Shown: positions 39,243 through 49,454 of the stretch, piece after piece
How the letters are laid out: each line of letters begins with the position of its first letter
Numbering within the stretch: position 1 is the first letter of the stretch
Assembly: GCA_002050275.1 (NCBI GenBank)
Contig: MWTB01000007.1
Location: 1 to 64,000, forward strand
DNA from: Anaerolineae bacterium UTCFX1
GTDB lineage: Bacteria > Chloroflexota > Anaerolineae > Anaerolineales > Villigracilaceae
DNA: 64,000 nt
Direction of reading: 5' to 3'
Notes under the pieces: generated by a model
What the model saw: the letters and a program-made list of their open reading frames with translations, nothing else
Database searches by the model: none
What the model was told of the DNA's origin: nothing
Translations under genes and position numbers: made by a program

Positions 39243-42200
39243 GTGGAAACTAAAGGACTGACAGCGCTCCGTATCAGCCTCGCCTCGCCTCAAACGATCC
39301 TCTCATGGTCGTACGGAGAGGTGCTGAAACCCGAAACCATTAACTACCGCCGCCTGCGCCCCGAAAAAGACGGCTTATTTTGTGAAGCCATCTTCGGACC
39401 GCAACGCGATTGGCAATGCTATTGCGGAAAATATAAAAACCCCCGCTTCAAAGGGATTAAATGTGAAAAATGCGGCGTGGAAGTAACCCGTTCCGCCGTA
39501 CGCCGTGAACGGATGGGACATATCGCATTGGCGACTCCCGTCGCGCATATTTGGTACACCCGCCGCATCCCTTCCTACTTGGGAATGCTGCTTGATATTT
39601 CACGTCGCAATCTGGATCGTGTGCTGTACTTCGCTCAATACATCGTTACATACGTAGATGAAGAAGCTCGCAACAAAGCGCTCAAACGCCTCGAAGATGA
39701 AATCTCGGACACCGAGCGCGAACAGGCGGCTGACGTCAACTCCAAGATCGCCGAGGTCAAAACCAAACGCGATCATTCAGTGGCTGAGATCAATCAAAAG
39801 ATCGCCGCGCTCCAGCAAGACTACGACGAAGTCATCGCAGAGAAGCTCGACCCTGTCATCAAAGAAGGGCAAAAGCTCGAGAAACTACTGCAAGGTCAAA
39901 TGAACGAACATGCAAAAAAGGCGGCGACGTTTGAACTAAGCGGCGAAAAAATTCTCGACGCCGGCGACAAGGTCACCGCCAAGCACATTGCGCATGTGCA
40001 AACGATCGTTCAGAAAAAACTTGAAGCGTTAGAAAACGAACTGAAAGACCGGCGCGCCAAAGAACTGGAAGAACTCAAAATGGACGCCGGGCGCGTCAAA
40101 GCGGACGCCGACTTAAAGATGGAAAGCCTGCGCTCTCAACTCGAAGAACAAACTTCCGTCTCGTCAGACAATTCATCGCGCCAGCGCGACGAATTGCTTG
40201 AACTGCGCCCCTTCACCTTCTTGAGCGAGATTCGCTATCGCGAACTCAAACAACGTTGGGGGCAAGTCTTCCGCGCCGACATGGGCGCCGAAGCCTTCTA
40301 CGACATCCTCAAACGGCTCGACCTCGACAAGCTCGCCGAAGAACTCTGGCACGAGGTCAAAACCACGAAATCAAAGCAGAAGCGCAAGAAATCAACCACG
40401 CGTTTGAAAGTTGTAGAAGCATTCAAACGCTCCGGCAATCGCCCTGAATGGATGATCCTCACTATCTTACCGGTCATCCCTCCCGACCTACGCCCAATGG
40501 TGCAACTCGACGGCGGACGTTTCGCCACCTCCGATTTAAACGATCTCTATCGCCGCGTGATCAACCGCAACAATCGCTTAAAGCGCCTGCTCGAACTCGG
40601 CGCGCCCGACGTAATTATTCGCAACGAGAAGCGTATGTTGCAAGAAGCGGTAGACAGTCTGATTGACAATTCACAGCGCGGCAAAGCCCTTAGCCGCCGT
40701 GGACGACGCGAGCTCAAATCTCTCAGCGATATGCTCAAGGGAAAGAAGGGACGCTTCCGCCGCAACCTGCTCGGCAAACGCGTAGACTACTCCGGGCGTT
40801 CCGTGATCGTGGTCGGTCCACAACTCAAACTATATCAATGCGGGCTGCCGAAGAGCATGGCGCTCGAACTCTATCGTCCGTTCGTCATCGCATGGATCGT
40901 GAAAAACAACTATGCCGCTAACGTGAAAGGCGCTCGCCGCCTGATCGAACGCAACCGTCCCGAAGTCTGGGAAGCGCTCGAAGGCGTGATCGGCGAACGG
41001 CCGGTGTTGTTGAATCGCGCGCCTACGCTGCATCGCTTGGGCATTCAGGCATTTGAGCCGATCCTGATCGAAGGTTCGGCGATCCAATTACATCCGCTCG
41101 TCACAACCGCCTTCAACGCAGACTTTGACGGCGACCAAATGGCGGTGCATGTGCCGCTTTCGCAAAAAGCGGTGAAAGAAGCGCGTGAGTTGATGCTCGC
41201 TTCCAAAAACTTGTTAAAACCAGCCGACGGCGAACCGATCATTTCTCCGTCAAAAGACATGGTGTTGGGCATCTATTACCTTACCATGCCTCAACGCGCG
41301 GCAAACAAAGGCGACGGACGCATCTTCTCCAATTTCGACGAAGTTGAAATGGCGTACGCGCTCGATCAAGTGGAAATTCACGCCGAGATCAAATTACCCG
41401 TCAAAACTTGGTACGCCGAAAACGGCGACCGTCTCGCCCAGCCTGAAACGCGTCTCGTGGACACAACCGTTGGACGCGTTATCTTCAACCGCATCTTGCC
41501 GGAGGAAGTGCAATTCATCAATCAAAAACTCGATAAAGGCGGCGTGAAAGATCTGATCGCCGAGGTCTACGAAGTTTGCGGGCAGGAAGAAACTACAGAA
41601 GTCGCCGATAACGTCAAATCGCTTGGCTTTGAATATGCGATGAGATCAGGCACAACGCTCGCCGTCGCCGATATCTCCATTCCGACAGAACGCAAGGAGA
41701 TCATCGAAGAAGCCCTGAAAATGATCGAAACCGTTCAGCGCGATTTTCGTCGCGGCTTGCTCACAGAACAAGAAAAGAACGAGCGCGAGATCGAAGTCTG
41801 GCAGGAAACGACCGACAAAGTCGCTGACGCAGTGAAGCGGGCAATGGACCCTGACGGCAACCTCTCGACGATGGCATCTTCCGGCGCGACCAAAGGCGGG
41901 TTCTCCACCATCAGCCAGTTGGCGGGCATGCGCGGTTTAATGGCTGACCCCTCCGGGCGCATCATCCCAATGCCGATCCGCTCTAACTTCCGCGAGGGCC
42001 TTACCGCGCAAGAATACTTTATTTCGACGCACGGCGCGCGCAAAGGTCTAGCCGATACGGCGCTCCGTACCGCCGACGCCGGTTACCTCACCCGCCGTCT
42101 CGTGGACATTGCCCAAGATATCATCATTAACGAGCCGGATTGCGGCACGCACGACGGCAAAATCATCCGTCGCAGCGACGATGTGGCAGGGCAACCGCTC

Positions 42201-43502
42201 AGCGGGCGCATCTTCAGCCGCCTGCTCGCCGAACGCGTCATTGACCCGAAGACCGGCGAAGTGATCGCTGAACGCGACGATATCGTCAACCAGGAAATAG
42301 CGCGTCGTATCGCGGCTTCGGGCGTGAGCGAAGTTAAAGTGCGCTCGCCATTGACCTGCGAACTGCAACACGGTATCTGCGCCAAATGCTACGGTCTCGA
42401 TCTTGGGCGCGGCGCGATGGTCAATTTGGGCGCGGCGGTCGGCATCGTCGCGGCGCAATCTATCGGCGAACCGGGCACGCAACTGACGCTGCGCACCTTC
42501 CACACCGGCGGCGTCGCCGCTGGCGGATCGGATATCACCACCGGTTTACCGCGTGTGGAAGAATTATTCGAAGCGCGCAAACAGCCCAAAGGCGAAGCCC
42601 TTGTCGCCGAGATCAGCGGCACGATACGCATTAATCAATCTGAAAAATACGCCGATTTACGCGACGTTTATATTGAAAACAGCGAACTGGTCAGCGACGA
42701 GTACGCCATTCCGGAGGATTGGACTTTCGCGGTCAAAGATGAAGCGGAAGTCAAAGCCGGCGATACGCTGGCAACGTTAGAAGACGCCAAAATCCTCGCG
42801 CAACATGCCGGGCGAGTCCGCGTTGATAAAAAAGGACGCAAGGTCGTCGTTTCGTACGATCTTCGCGAGGAAATTTCGTATGAAGTCCCCACGTCGTCGC
42901 GTTTGCTTGTAAAAAACGGCGAGAAGGTCGAAGCCGGCGCAGCGTTGACCGAAGGCTCGCTCAACCCGCACCGCGTGTTGAAAATTCAGGGCCGCGAAGC
43001 CTGCGAAATGTATCTGATGGCCGAGGTGCAGAAAGTGTACCGTTCGCAAGGACAGAACATTCACGATAAACACTTCGAGGTCATCATCCGCAAGATGCTG
43101 AGCAAAGTGCAGGTTACGCGCCCGGGCGATTCAAAATTCCTGCCAGGCGACCCGGTCGACCGGCTTGAACTGCGCAAACTCAATGAACAACTCTATGCCG
43201 AGGGCAAACAGGTCGTGAAGTTCTCCGAGGTGTTGCTCGGCGTTACAAAAGCCTCACTCAGCACCGATTCATTCCTTTCTGCCTCGTCGTTCCAACACAC
43301 GATCAAAGTGCTGGCGGGCGCGGCGATCGGCTCCACTACCGACCCGTTGCTTGGTTTGAAAGAGAACGTGATCATCGGCAAACTTATTCCTGCCGGCACC
43401 GGCTTTATCAAAGCGCCGTTGTCGAACGAGGAAGACGCCGTTGAAACCGAACCAGCGCAAGTCGTCGAAGAGACCGCGGCGGACGTATCTGCGACGGAAT
43501 AA
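39243..43502 (+). CDS. rpoC: RNA polymerase beta' subunit
   Basis: The 1419-residue catalytic subunit of RNA polymerase. Seen: the N-terminal zinc ribbon (Cys59, Cys61, Cys74, Cys77), the active-site [14 protein letters not shown] with three Mg-binding Asp (near residue 627), the second zinc site ([20 protein letters not shown]) and the trigger loop region ([18 protein letters not shown] type). Between about residues 138 and 320 there is a long coiled-coil insertion rich in Lys, Glu and Ala, as expected in Chloroflexota. The GTG start at 39243 has CAGGAG upstream. It stands alone: rpoB is not next to it, and it has its own promoter and a strong terminator. Confidence 0.97.
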   Translation: METKGLTALRISLASPQTILSWSYGEVLKPETINYRRLRPEKDGLFCEAIFGPQRDWQCYCGKYKNPRFKGIKCEKCGVEVTRSAVRRERMGHIALATPVAHIWYTRRIPSYLGMLLDISRRNLDRVLYFAQYIVTYVDEEARNKALKRLEDEISDTEREQAADVNSKIAEVKTKRDHSVAEINQKIAALQQDYDEVIAEKLDPVIKEGQKLEKLLQGQMNEHAKKAATFELSGEKILDAGDKVTAKHIAHVQTIVQKKLEALENELKDRRAKELEELKMDAGRVKADADLKMESLRSQLEEQTSVSSDNSSRQRDELLELRPFTFLSEIRYRELKQRWGQVFRADMGAEAFYDILKRLDLDKLAEELWHEVKTTKSKQKRKKSTTRLKVVEAFKRSGNRPEWMILTILPVIPPDLRPMVQLDGGRFATSDLNDLYRRVINRNNRLKRLLELGAPDVIIRNEKRMLQEAVDSLIDNSQRGKALSRRGRRELKSLSDMLKGKKGRFRRNLLGKRVDYSGRSVIVVGPQLKLYQCGLPKSMALELYRPFVIAWIVKNNYAANVKGARRLIERNRPEVWEALEGVIGERPVLLNRAPTLHRLGIQAFEPILIEGSAIQLHPLVTTAFNADFDGDQMAVHVPLSQKAVKEARELMLASKNLLKPADGEPIISPSKDMVLGIYYLTMPQRAANKGDGRIFSNFDEVEMAYALDQVEIHAEIKLPVKTWYAENGDRLAQPETRLVDTTVGRVIFNRILPEEVQFINQKLDKGGVKDLIAEVYEVCGQEETTEVADNVKSLGFEYAMRSGTTLAVADISIPTERKEIIEEALKMIETVQRDFRRGLLTEQEKNEREIEVWQETTDKVADAVKRAMDPDGNLSTMASSGATKGGFSTISQLAGMRGLMADPSGRIIPMPIRSNFREGLTAQEYFISTHGARKGLADTALRTADAGYLTRRLVDIAQDIIINEPDCGTHDGKIIRRSDDVAGQPLSGRIFSRLLAERVIDPKTGEVIAERDDIVNQEIARRIAASGVSEVKVRSPLTCELQHGICAKCYGLDLGRGAMVNLGAAVGIVAAQSIGEPGTQLTLRTFHTGGVAAGGSDITTGLPRVEELFEARKQPKGEALVAEISGTIRINQSEKYADLRDVYIENSELVSDEYAIPEDWTFAVKDEAEVKAGDTLATLEDAKILAQHAGRVRVDKKGRKVVVSYDLREEISYEVPTSSRLLVKNGEKVEAGAALTEGSLNPHRVLKIQGREACEMYLMAEVQKVYRSQGQNIHDKHFEVIIRKMLSKVQVTRPGDSKFLPGDPVDRLELRKLNEQLYAEGKQVVKFSEVLLGVTKASLSTDSFLSASSFQHTIKVLAGAAIGSTTDPLLGLKENVIIGKLIPAGTGFIKAPLSNEEDAVETEPAQVVEETAADVSATE

Positions 43503-43505
43503 CAG

Positions 43506-43544
43506 AAAAAACAAGACGCGGCAAATACCGCGTCTTGTTTTTTT
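43506..43544 (+). terminator. Rho-independent terminator of rpoC
   Basis: A 16-base-pair stem (43506-43521 with 43528-43543), a six-base loop and a T-run. It begins four bases after the rpoC stop codon. Its flanking A-run makes it work on both strands. Confidence 0.95.
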
Positions 43545-43638
43545 ATAGGCGCGCAGTTCTTACATTTTGAAAACGATTGAGTTATCATATCACTGGAGCG
43601 GTTTATTTTAGTAAGCCGCCGCTCAAAGGATTTTCACA

Positions 43639-44502
43639 ATGAAGAACCCTTCTCTCATCCTGTCTTTCATCGCCGTTTGGGCTGCGACTCTCGCCTGCAT
43701 CGGGACGGCTCCCGCCGTTCCGACTGTGGATCCAAACGCGGCGCAAACTGCCATCGTAGAAACAATCGCTGCGCTTGAAAAGCAGGCTACGCCTATAACG
43801 TCGCCGACTTTAGCGCCGCCGACTTCGATACCGCCCATATTTACGCTCACAGCGACCGAGACCGCCGCCCCTTTTGAGCCGGTGCCGCCAACCGATACGC
43901 CTTCCGTCCCAACCATCTCCGTGACCGTGGCGACAAACTGCCGCTTAGGACCCGGCGTAGAATTTGAACGCGTAGGCATGTTGCTCGTCGGCGAAACGAC
44001 CGAGATCATCGGACGCGATCCGTTGGGGCAATATTGGTATGTGCGCAATCCGGATATCGGCGCTCCGTACTGCTGGTTGTCGGGACAATACGCCATCATC
44101 AGCGGAAACGCTTTTGCACTGCCGCTTCAGCCGTTGCCGCAAGGACAAGCGTTAAACTTCGAAGCCGAATACCGGGGGCAGGGAAAATGCTCTGGCGAAT
44201 TCTGGGCGAATATCCGCCTGAACAACCCCAGCCGTGGAACGTTCAAGTCCATCGCTATCATCGCAACAGACCAGAGCACAGGCGACGTTTATTCCTATGC
44301 CGGCAATGAGTTCTCCCTTAGAGACGACTGCGCGCCGGCGCGCGCCACCAGCGCGCTGGAGCCGAGTAAAGCCCTTTTGATCAGCGCGCCGGCCTTCGAT
44401 TACAACATGAAATGGCATGACATGTCCGTTTCGATCACACTTTGCACCGAGTTGAACATCGGCGGACAATGCGTCACGAAGACGCTTACTTACACGCCGT
44501 AA
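43639..44502 (+). CDS. SH3-like domain lipoprotein
   Basis: A 287-residue lipoprotein with lipidated Cys20 (WAATLAC). A Thr/Pro/Ala-rich spacer of about 70 residues follows (VPPTDTPSVPTIS) and then a bacterial SH3-like domain (about 95-155: TNCRLGPGVEFERVG, WYVRNPDIGAPYCWLSG) with two cysteines that may pair. The last 120 residues are a beta-rich domain with four cysteines (GKCSGEFW, RDDCAPAR, LCTELNIGGQC). Such surface proteins with T/P-rich stalks are abundant in Anaerolineae; binding partners are unknown. AAAGGA precedes the ATG. A relative with a similar stalk is at 47991. Confidence 0.85.
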   Translation: MKNPSLILSFIAVWAATLACIGTAPAVPTVDPNAAQTAIVETIAALEKQATPITSPTLAPPTSIPPIFTLTATETAAPFEPVPPTDTPSVPTISVTVATNCRLGPGVEFERVGMLLVGETTEIIGRDPLGQYWYVRNPDIGAPYCWLSGQYAIISGNAFALPLQPLPQGQALNFEAEYRGQGKCSGEFWANIRLNNPSRGTFKSIAIIATDQSTGDVYSYAGNEFSLRDDCAPARATSALEPSKALLISAPAFDYNMKWHDMSVSITLCTELNIGGQCVTKTLTYTP

Positions 44503-44560
44503 AAGGAACGGACGCTCGTCAGCCTTCCGGGATCTCCCGTCGCTCTATAAGAGCGAAGGG

Positions 44561-44589
44561 TTGACGCATCCTCTCTTTCCCCGTAAGAT
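44561..44589 (+). promoter_or_regulatory. Promoter of gyrA
   Basis: TTGACG (44561-44566), 17 bases, TAAGAT (44584-44589). The transcript would start near 44596 and carry a 110-base leader that includes the REP-like palindrome 44625-44689. Confidence 0.55.
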
Positions 44590-44624
44590 TGTCTCCGCAA
44601 TAGAACATACATTCAGCGAAACTT

Positions 44625-44689
44625 AACCGTTAAACTCGCCAAGAACGCGAAGAATTATTTTCTTAGCGTTCTTCGCGCTCTTAGCGGTT
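44625..44689. repeat. REP-like palindromic element, copy 2, in the gyrA leader
   Basis: aaccg (44625) and cggtt (44689) close a structure whose long arms are aagaacgcgaagaa (44641-44654) and the nearly complementary ttcttcgcgctctt (44669-44682). It is related to the elements at 24857 and 63277. It ends 16 bases before the gyrA ATG, so it would form a hairpin just before the ribosome binding site. Confidence 0.75.
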
Positions 44690-44705
44690 CAAAAAAGGAA
44701 TCACT

Positions 44706-47345
44706 ATGGAGCTTGGATTAATCCGAAAGACAGACATAGACGTCGAAATGCAGCAGTCGTATCTCGATTACGCCATGAGCGTGATCGTGGCACGCGCCTT
44801 GCCCGATGCGCGCGACGGACTCAAACCCGTGCACCGCCGCATCCTCTACGCCATGTACGACATGGGCATCCGCGCGGACTCGGCGTACAAAAAGTCCGCG
44901 CGTATCGTCGGCGAGGTGCTGGGCAAGTATCATCCGCACGGCGACTCGGCGGTGTACGAAGCGATGGCGCGCATGGCGCAAGATTTTTCGATGCGCACGT
45001 TGCTCGTGGATGGACAGGGGAATTTCGGTTCTGTGGATGGCGACCCTCCCGCCGCGATGCGTTACACCGAGGCAAGGCTCACAAATGCCGCGCTAGATAT
45101 TTTATTCGACCTCAACAAAGAAACCGTCAACTTCACCCCCAACTTCGACGATACATTAACCGAACCGAACGTTCTGCCTTCCGCGATTCCGAATCTGCTG
45201 GTGAACGGCGCGACGGGCATCGCGGTCGGCATGGCAACTTCGATCCCGCCGCATAACCTGAGCGAGGTTGTGGACGCCCTCGTCTACATGATCGAAAAGT
45301 GGGAGAAGCTCGACGACATTGACGTCGAGCAATTGATGAAGTTCGTGCAAGGACCAGACTTCCCGACGGGCGGCTTGATCGTGCAAGCAAAAGATCAGGA
45401 AGGCATCGAGTCGGCTTATGGATCAGGGCGCGGACGCGTGACCGTGCAAGCGAAAGCGCATATCGAGGAGATGGAGCGCGGCAAGAATCGCATCATCGTC
45501 ACCGAACTGCCGTACATGGTCAACAAATCCAATTTGATCGAACGCATCGCAGATTTGGCGCGCGAAGGCTATCTCGAAGGCTTGTCCGATCTGCGCGACG
45601 AATCGGATCGGCAGGGCATGCGCATCGTGCTGGAGATGACGAAGAACGCCGATCCCGATGTCGTCTTGCGCGACCTCTACAAACGCACACCGATGCAAAC
45701 GACATTCAGTATTAACCTGCTTGCGTTGGTAGACGGCGAACCGCGCACGTTAACGTTGAAGCAAGCGCTGCGCGTCTATGTGGAACACAGGCTGACGGTC
45801 GTAAAAAGACGCGCTGAGTTCGATCTGGCAAAAGCCAAAGCGCGCGCGCACATCCTGGAAGGCTATTTAGTCGCCTTGAAGAATCTGGATGAAGTGATCA
45901 ACATCATCCGCTCCGCCTCGGACGTGGAGACTGCGCGCGCCAAACTGATGAAGCGTTACAAACTGACGGAGTTGCAGGCGACGGCGATCCTCGACCTGCA
46001 ATTGCGTCGACTCGCCGCGCTCGAACGCAAGAAGATCGAGACCGAATACAAAGAAGTGAGCGCGGCGATCAAAGAGTTGACCGCGTTGTTGAAATCGCCG
46101 AAGTTGATGCGCGGGGTTGTCGCCGATGAATTGCTGAAAGTGAAAGCGCAATACGGCGACCGCCGCCGCACACAGATCGTGACTCTGGGCGAATCGAAAG
46201 ACGGCAAGACCACGAAGAAAGCCTTGACTGCGCGCGATCTTCTGCCCGAACAACAAGTGTGGATCGGCGTGACTGCCGACGGATTGGTCTCGCGCACGGC
46301 GGATGAAAAAGAGCCGAAACACTCAGGCAATGACGCGCCGCGTTGGCTCGTCAAAGCTGGGACAACGGATACCGTGTACTTCGTCGCCAAGTCTGGTCGC
46401 GCCGCCGCAGTTGCCGCGCACATTCTCCCGCAAGCCGAGAAGTTGAGTCAAGGCTCGATGTTCTACAAGGTCTCGCCGCTGACGGAGAACGATTCGCTCG
46501 CGGCAGTGTTCGCGTTGCCATCACGCAAGACATCGTTGCCCGAAGAAACATGCGTGCTGACCACGACTCGCTTCGGCATGATCAAGAAGAGTTTGATCAC
46601 AGAGTTACCCGGTCCATCATCACAAGCATTTGTGTTGGTCAAAGTGAATGAAGGCGACCGATTGATCTCGGTTGGACTCACCGACAACAAGAAAAAAGAA
46701 ATCCTGCTCGTGACGGCGAACGGCATGGCGATCCGCTTCAAGGAAGATGACGTGCGCCCGATGGGACTCGTGGCGGCGGGCGTGAATGGCATGAAACTGG
46801 ACGACAAAGATGAAGTTGTTGGCGCGGAGATTCTGCCAAGCGCTGGTGAGATTCTCCTGCTCACGAACGATGGCAAAGCAAAACGATTGGAAGAAAAAGA
46901 ATTCCCGACTCAAGGACGTTACGGCAAGGGCGTGATCGCGTGGGAACTCTCTGAAAAGTCGAAACTCGTCGGCGTTGTGGCAGATAAGCCGAATCACATG
47001 GCGACGATCCACTTGAGCAAGGGCGCGCCGAAGTCAACTCGTTTAGATGCGGCTGGTCTACGCAAACGCGCCGCGACGAAAGGCGATATGGTGGTGGATG
47101 TGAAACCTGGCGAAGAGGCGGTTTCGGTCAATGTGGCGTGGGAGGCGGGGAAGTTTGTGGGGGAGTCAAAGAAAGAGGAAAGAGGAAAGCGCCGCCCTAA
47201 GCGTGCCGAAGGGAAGCCCACGAAAGCAAAGTCCGCGAAGGGAAAGAAAGTTGCTAAGACAAAGGCATCTGGCAAGAAGGCGAAGTCTGTGAAAAAGCCA
47301 GCGAAGACAAAGAAGGCATCGTCCTCGAAGAAGAAAAAGAAATAG
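44706..47345 (+). CDS. gyrA: DNA gyrase / topoisomerase IV subunit A with Lys-rich tail
   Basis: The 879-residue type IIA topoisomerase A subunit, which cuts and rejoins double-stranded DNA. The active-site tyrosine is Tyr120 ([10 protein letters not shown]). The quinolone region reads [17 protein letters not shown] with Ser81, the sensitive form. The C-terminal beta-pinwheel (about 510-815) is present, but the GyrA box (QRRGGKG) that marks DNA-wrapping gyrase is not: the first blade reads [18 protein letters not shown]. The final 60 residues are a histone-like Lys/Ala/Ser tail ending SSSKKKKK. So the family is certain, and gyrase versus topoisomerase IV is open. AAGGA precedes the ATG. Confidence 0.9.
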   Translation: MELGLIRKTDIDVEMQQSYLDYAMSVIVARALPDARDGLKPVHRRILYAMYDMGIRADSAYKKSARIVGEVLGKYHPHGDSAVYEAMARMAQDFSMRTLLVDGQGNFGSVDGDPPAAMRYTEARLTNAALDILFDLNKETVNFTPNFDDTLTEPNVLPSAIPNLLVNGATGIAVGMATSIPPHNLSEVVDALVYMIEKWEKLDDIDVEQLMKFVQGPDFPTGGLIVQAKDQEGIESAYGSGRGRVTVQAKAHIEEMERGKNRIIVTELPYMVNKSNLIERIADLAREGYLEGLSDLRDESDRQGMRIVLEMTKNADPDVVLRDLYKRTPMQTTFSINLLALVDGEPRTLTLKQALRVYVEHRLTVVKRRAEFDLAKAKARAHILEGYLVALKNLDEVINIIRSASDVETARAKLMKRYKLTELQATAILDLQLRRLAALERKKIETEYKEVSAAIKELTALLKSPKLMRGVVADELLKVKAQYGDRRRTQIVTLGESKDGKTTKKALTARDLLPEQQVWIGVTADGLVSRTADEKEPKHSGNDAPRWLVKAGTTDTVYFVAKSGRAAAVAAHILPQAEKLSQGSMFYKVSPLTENDSLAAVFALPSRKTSLPEETCVLTTTRFGMIKKSLITELPGPSSQAFVLVKVNEGDRLISVGLTDNKKKEILLVTANGMAIRFKEDDVRPMGLVAAGVNGMKLDDKDEVVGAEILPSAGEILLLTNDGKAKRLEEKEFPTQGRYGKGVIAWELSEKSKLVGVVADKPNHMATIHLSKGAPKSTRLDAAGLRKRAATKGDMVVDVKPGEEAVSVNVAWEAGKFVGESKKEERGKRRPKRAEGKPTKAKSAKGKKVAKTKASGKKAKSVKKPAKTKKASSSKKKKK

Positions 47346-47357
47346 GGCGTTGGCGGG

Positions 47358-47380
47358 TATAATCGTCTTAATGCAAGGAG
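47358..47380 (+). promoter_or_regulatory. -10 box and ribosome binding site of the second DUF433 gene
   Basis: TATAAT at 47358-47363 and AAGGAG at 47375-47380 precede the ATG at 47387. The promoter lies only 12 bases after the gyrA stop, so no gyrA terminator separates them. Confidence 0.6.
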
Positions 47381-47386
47381 TTTCGT

Positions 47387-47623
47387 ATGAGAATTAACTG
47401 GCATAACTTCATCTCTGTTGACCCTGAAATCCATCACGGCGAAGCCTGCATCAAAGGCACGCGTATTCCCGTTTCGATGATCGTGGGGAGCGTTGCAGAC
47501 GGCATGTCTTTCGAGGAGATCATTGATTCATATCCGCAATTGAAGGAAGAGTCTATCAAGGCGGCGCTTGCCTATGCTGCGGATATTGTCCGTCAGGAAG
47601 TTTTTCTGCCGTTAGCGGGATAA
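47387..47623 (+). CDS. DUF433 antitoxin-type protein, second copy
   Basis: A 78-residue DUF433 protein with the signature DPEIHHGEACIKGTRIPVS and GMSFEEIIDSYPQL, closer to the family consensus than the copy at 1429. It would serve as the antitoxin and autoregulator of the PIN-like protein encoded three bases downstream. It has its own TATAAT and ribosome binding site. As with the first pair, the toxin-antitoxin role is inferred from family and gene order. Confidence 0.88.
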   Translation: MRINWHNFISVDPEIHHGEACIKGTRIPVSMIVGSVADGMSFEEIIDSYPQLKEESIKAALAYAADIVRQEVFLPLAG

Positions 47624-47626
47624 GCA

Positions 47627-47989
47627 ATGCCATTGAAAGTGATCGTTGATGAGGACTTGCCGCGTCGGGCTGTGCAGTTGTTACGAGAGCATGGTTACGA
47701 TGCGGCAAGTGTTGTTGAGTTGGGAATGAGCGGATGGAAAGACCCTCAAGTGTGGATCGCCGCTCAAACAGGCGAGCGATTTTTAGTGACTGCAGACAAG
47801 GGTTTCGGTGATATTCGCGTTTACCCGCCAAGTACACACCGCGGCATTTTGCTGTTACGACCCGATGAAGATGGGATTCGTCCAGTGATCGAATTGCTCC
47901 AAAAAGTGTTGGCTTCGTATAATTTGGAGGAACTTGCAGGCGCAATCACGGTTGCTAACCCGAGAGGGATTCGTTTACGAAGAGAATAA
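47627..47989 (+). CDS. DUF5615 PIN-like protein (putative toxin), second copy
   Basis: A 120-residue PIN-like protein. VIVDEDLPRRAVQLLREHGY at the N-terminus (Asp8, Glu9, Asp10), ELGMSGWKDPQVW in the middle and LVTADKGFGDIR contain the acidic residues expected to bind a metal ion for RNA cleavage. The C-terminal part (THRGILLLRP) is typical. It starts three bases after the DUF433 stop. It is the more canonical of the two copies in the window. Confidence 0.85.
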   Translation: MPLKVIVDEDLPRRAVQLLREHGYDAASVVELGMSGWKDPQVWIAAQTGERFLVTADKGFGDIRVYPPSTHRGILLLRPDEDGIRPVIELLQKVLASYNLEELAGAITVANPRGIRLRRE

Positions 47990-47990
47990 T

Positions 47991-48629
47991 TTGAAGAAAA
48001 CGCTCTCCTCAACTGTTGTACAGTGGCTTCCGATCCAGATAATAGTAACCACACTGATCATCAGTGCCTGTAGCACAAGCGCGCCACAGTCCACGCCCAC
48101 GATCAATCTGGCAGACTTGCAAAACACGGCCGTCGCGGGCGCATACACGTTGGTGGCAGAGACTCAAGCCGCCATCCCAACCGCTACGATTCCGCCAACG
48201 GTGACGATGACAAACACACCCGCGTTCACGGCGACTATGCCGCCTCTGCCGACGTTGGGCGCAACATTCACCCCCAGCCCGGCTCCGAATCCGTATGCTG
48301 GAGATCCGTGTATCAATAACCTCCTGCCTGCCCCGCTCGAAGGGGAGAAGATCAAGATCCGCATTGATAATCCTACAAAGGGAACGATCAACGTCTCAGT
48401 GTATCTACAGCGGAATGGTCCGCAGGGCGTGTGTGGTTACCGTCCCTACACACTCGCGGCTGGGGGATCGCTGGTCATCGGCGATCTCATCGTTGGTTGT
48501 TATACAATTTGGGCATGGAACCCCGACCCGAAAGATTATTTCATGGTGACCAACGGTACTCACTGCCTGGACGCATCCAAACCCTGGGCATTTAATATCA
48601 CGCCCAATGGCATCAATCTCAAAGATTAG
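47991..48629 (+). CDS. Small T/P-rich surface lipoprotein
   Basis: A 212-residue lipoprotein. The TTG at 47991 gives a start with Lys2-Lys3, a hydrophobic stretch and lipobox TLIISAC (Cys27), with AAGAGAA upstream; the ATG at 47934 would overlap the DUF5615 gene by 56 bases and add a non-signal leader. A Thr/Pro stalk (about 65-100, TATIPPTVTMTNTPAFT) is followed by a beta-rich domain with four cysteines (GDPCINN, QGVCGYRP, VGCYTIW, THCLDAS) that may form two disulfides. Stalk design matches the SH3 lipoprotein at 43639. Function unknown. Confidence 0.72.
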   Translation: MKKTLSSTVVQWLPIQIIVTTLIISACSTSAPQSTPTINLADLQNTAVAGAYTLVAETQAAIPTATIPPTVTMTNTPAFTATMPPLPTLGATFTPSPAPNPYAGDPCINNLLPAPLEGEKIKIRIDNPTKGTINVSVYLQRNGPQGVCGYRPYTLAAGGSLVIGDLIVGCYTIWAWNPDPKDYFMVTNGTHCLDASKPWAFNITPNGINLKD

Positions 48630-48659
48630 AATTTGTGGGGGATTCGAAGGAGTCTTGGC

Positions 48660-48705
48660 TTGACGCCGCTCTCCCTGCAGAGTATGATGTAGTCACATAG
48701 GTGAC
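48660..48705 (+). promoter_or_regulatory. Promoter and operator of the Phd/VapC operon
   Basis: TTGACG (48660-48665), 17 bases, TATGAT (48683-48688): a near-consensus promoter. The palindrome GTCAC-ATAG-GTGAC at 48692-48705 covers the expected transcription start and ends three bases before the ATG. It is placed as a Phd-type autorepressor site would be. Confidence 0.7.
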
Positions 48706-48708
48706 CAC

Positions 48709-48984
48709 ATGAAGAAAAAGAAACAGCCCAAAACGGAAGAGATCGGCATCCGCGAGTTGAAAAGCCGCGCCTCGGAGGTGGTCCGCGCGGTGAAAGAGGA
48801 ACGCGCGCGCTACGTGGTCACTCAACGCGGCAAGCCTGTAGCGGTCATCATCCCGATGGATGCCGTCCCGCCTGAAAAGAAGGAGGATGGATGGGAAAGG
48901 CTGCTGGAAATCCGCGCGAGGCTTGCAAAAGATAAAAGGAAAAAGAAAAGTTCTCTGGAAATTCTTTCGGAGATGCGCAGATGA
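48709..48984 (+). CDS. Phd/YefM-type antitoxin
   Basis: A 91-residue antitoxin. The N-terminal Phd/YefM domain is clear: IGIRELKSRASEVVRAVKEE, then YVVTQRGKPVAVIIPMD, which dimerises and binds operator DNA. The C-terminal Lys/Glu-rich helix (RLAKDKRKKKSSLEIL) should wrap the toxin. It starts with a Lys-rich extension (MKKKKQPKTEE). Its stop overlaps the start of the PIN toxin by four bases. A palindromic operator lies right upstream. Confidence 0.9.
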   Translation: MKKKKQPKTEEIGIRELKSRASEVVRAVKEERARYVVTQRGKPVAVIIPMDAVPPEKKEDGWERLLEIRARLAKDKRKKKSSLEILSEMRR

Positions 48985-49397
48985 GAATGTCTGTCACGGT
49001 GGATGCCAGCGTCTTCGTCAACGCGCTTAGCCCCGACGAGGATGAGAGCGAGCAGAGTTCGGGTCTTATTTCCCAATTGAAGCAGGAGGGTGTGACGTTC
49101 ATTCAGCCAACCCTATTCATCCCCGAGGTGGTTGCTTCCATCGCTCGAAAACAAGAAAGCGCTGAAATCGGTATCGAGATTCTTCATGAACTCAGGAAGA
49201 TTCCAAAATTGTCGCTCGTTGATCTAGACGATGATTTCGTTGATTATATAAGCGAAGTTGCGGCAAACAGCCGCCTGCGCGGAAGCGACGCGGTCTACGC
49301 CGCAGTCGCTTTGCGGTTCGGGACGGAATTGATCACGCTGGATAAGGAACAGCTGGCGCGATTGCCGAAACTCTTGCCCGTGCGAGCGCCTCGCTAG
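48981..49397 (+). CDS. VapC-type PIN-domain toxin
   Basis: A 138-residue PIN protein, a putative Mg-dependent RNase of a type II toxin-antitoxin pair. The acidic active site appears as VTVDASVFVNAL (Asp8), the central Glu in FIPEVVASIAR, and RGSDAVYAAVA plus LITLDKEQL at the C-terminus. The length is usual. Its ATG overlaps the Phd stop. RNA target is not predictable. Confidence 0.88.
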   Translation: MRMSVTVDASVFVNALSPDEDESEQSSGLISQLKQEGVTFIQPTLFIPEVVASIARKQESAEIGIEILHELRKIPKLSLVDLDDDFVDYISEVAANSRLRGSDAVYAAVALRFGTELITLDKEQLARLPKLLPVRAPR

Positions 49398-49454
49398 CGC
49401 GACCCAGCTCCGCCCGTCGATTCGAAGCGCGGTTTTCATCCCCGAGACTCTCCA

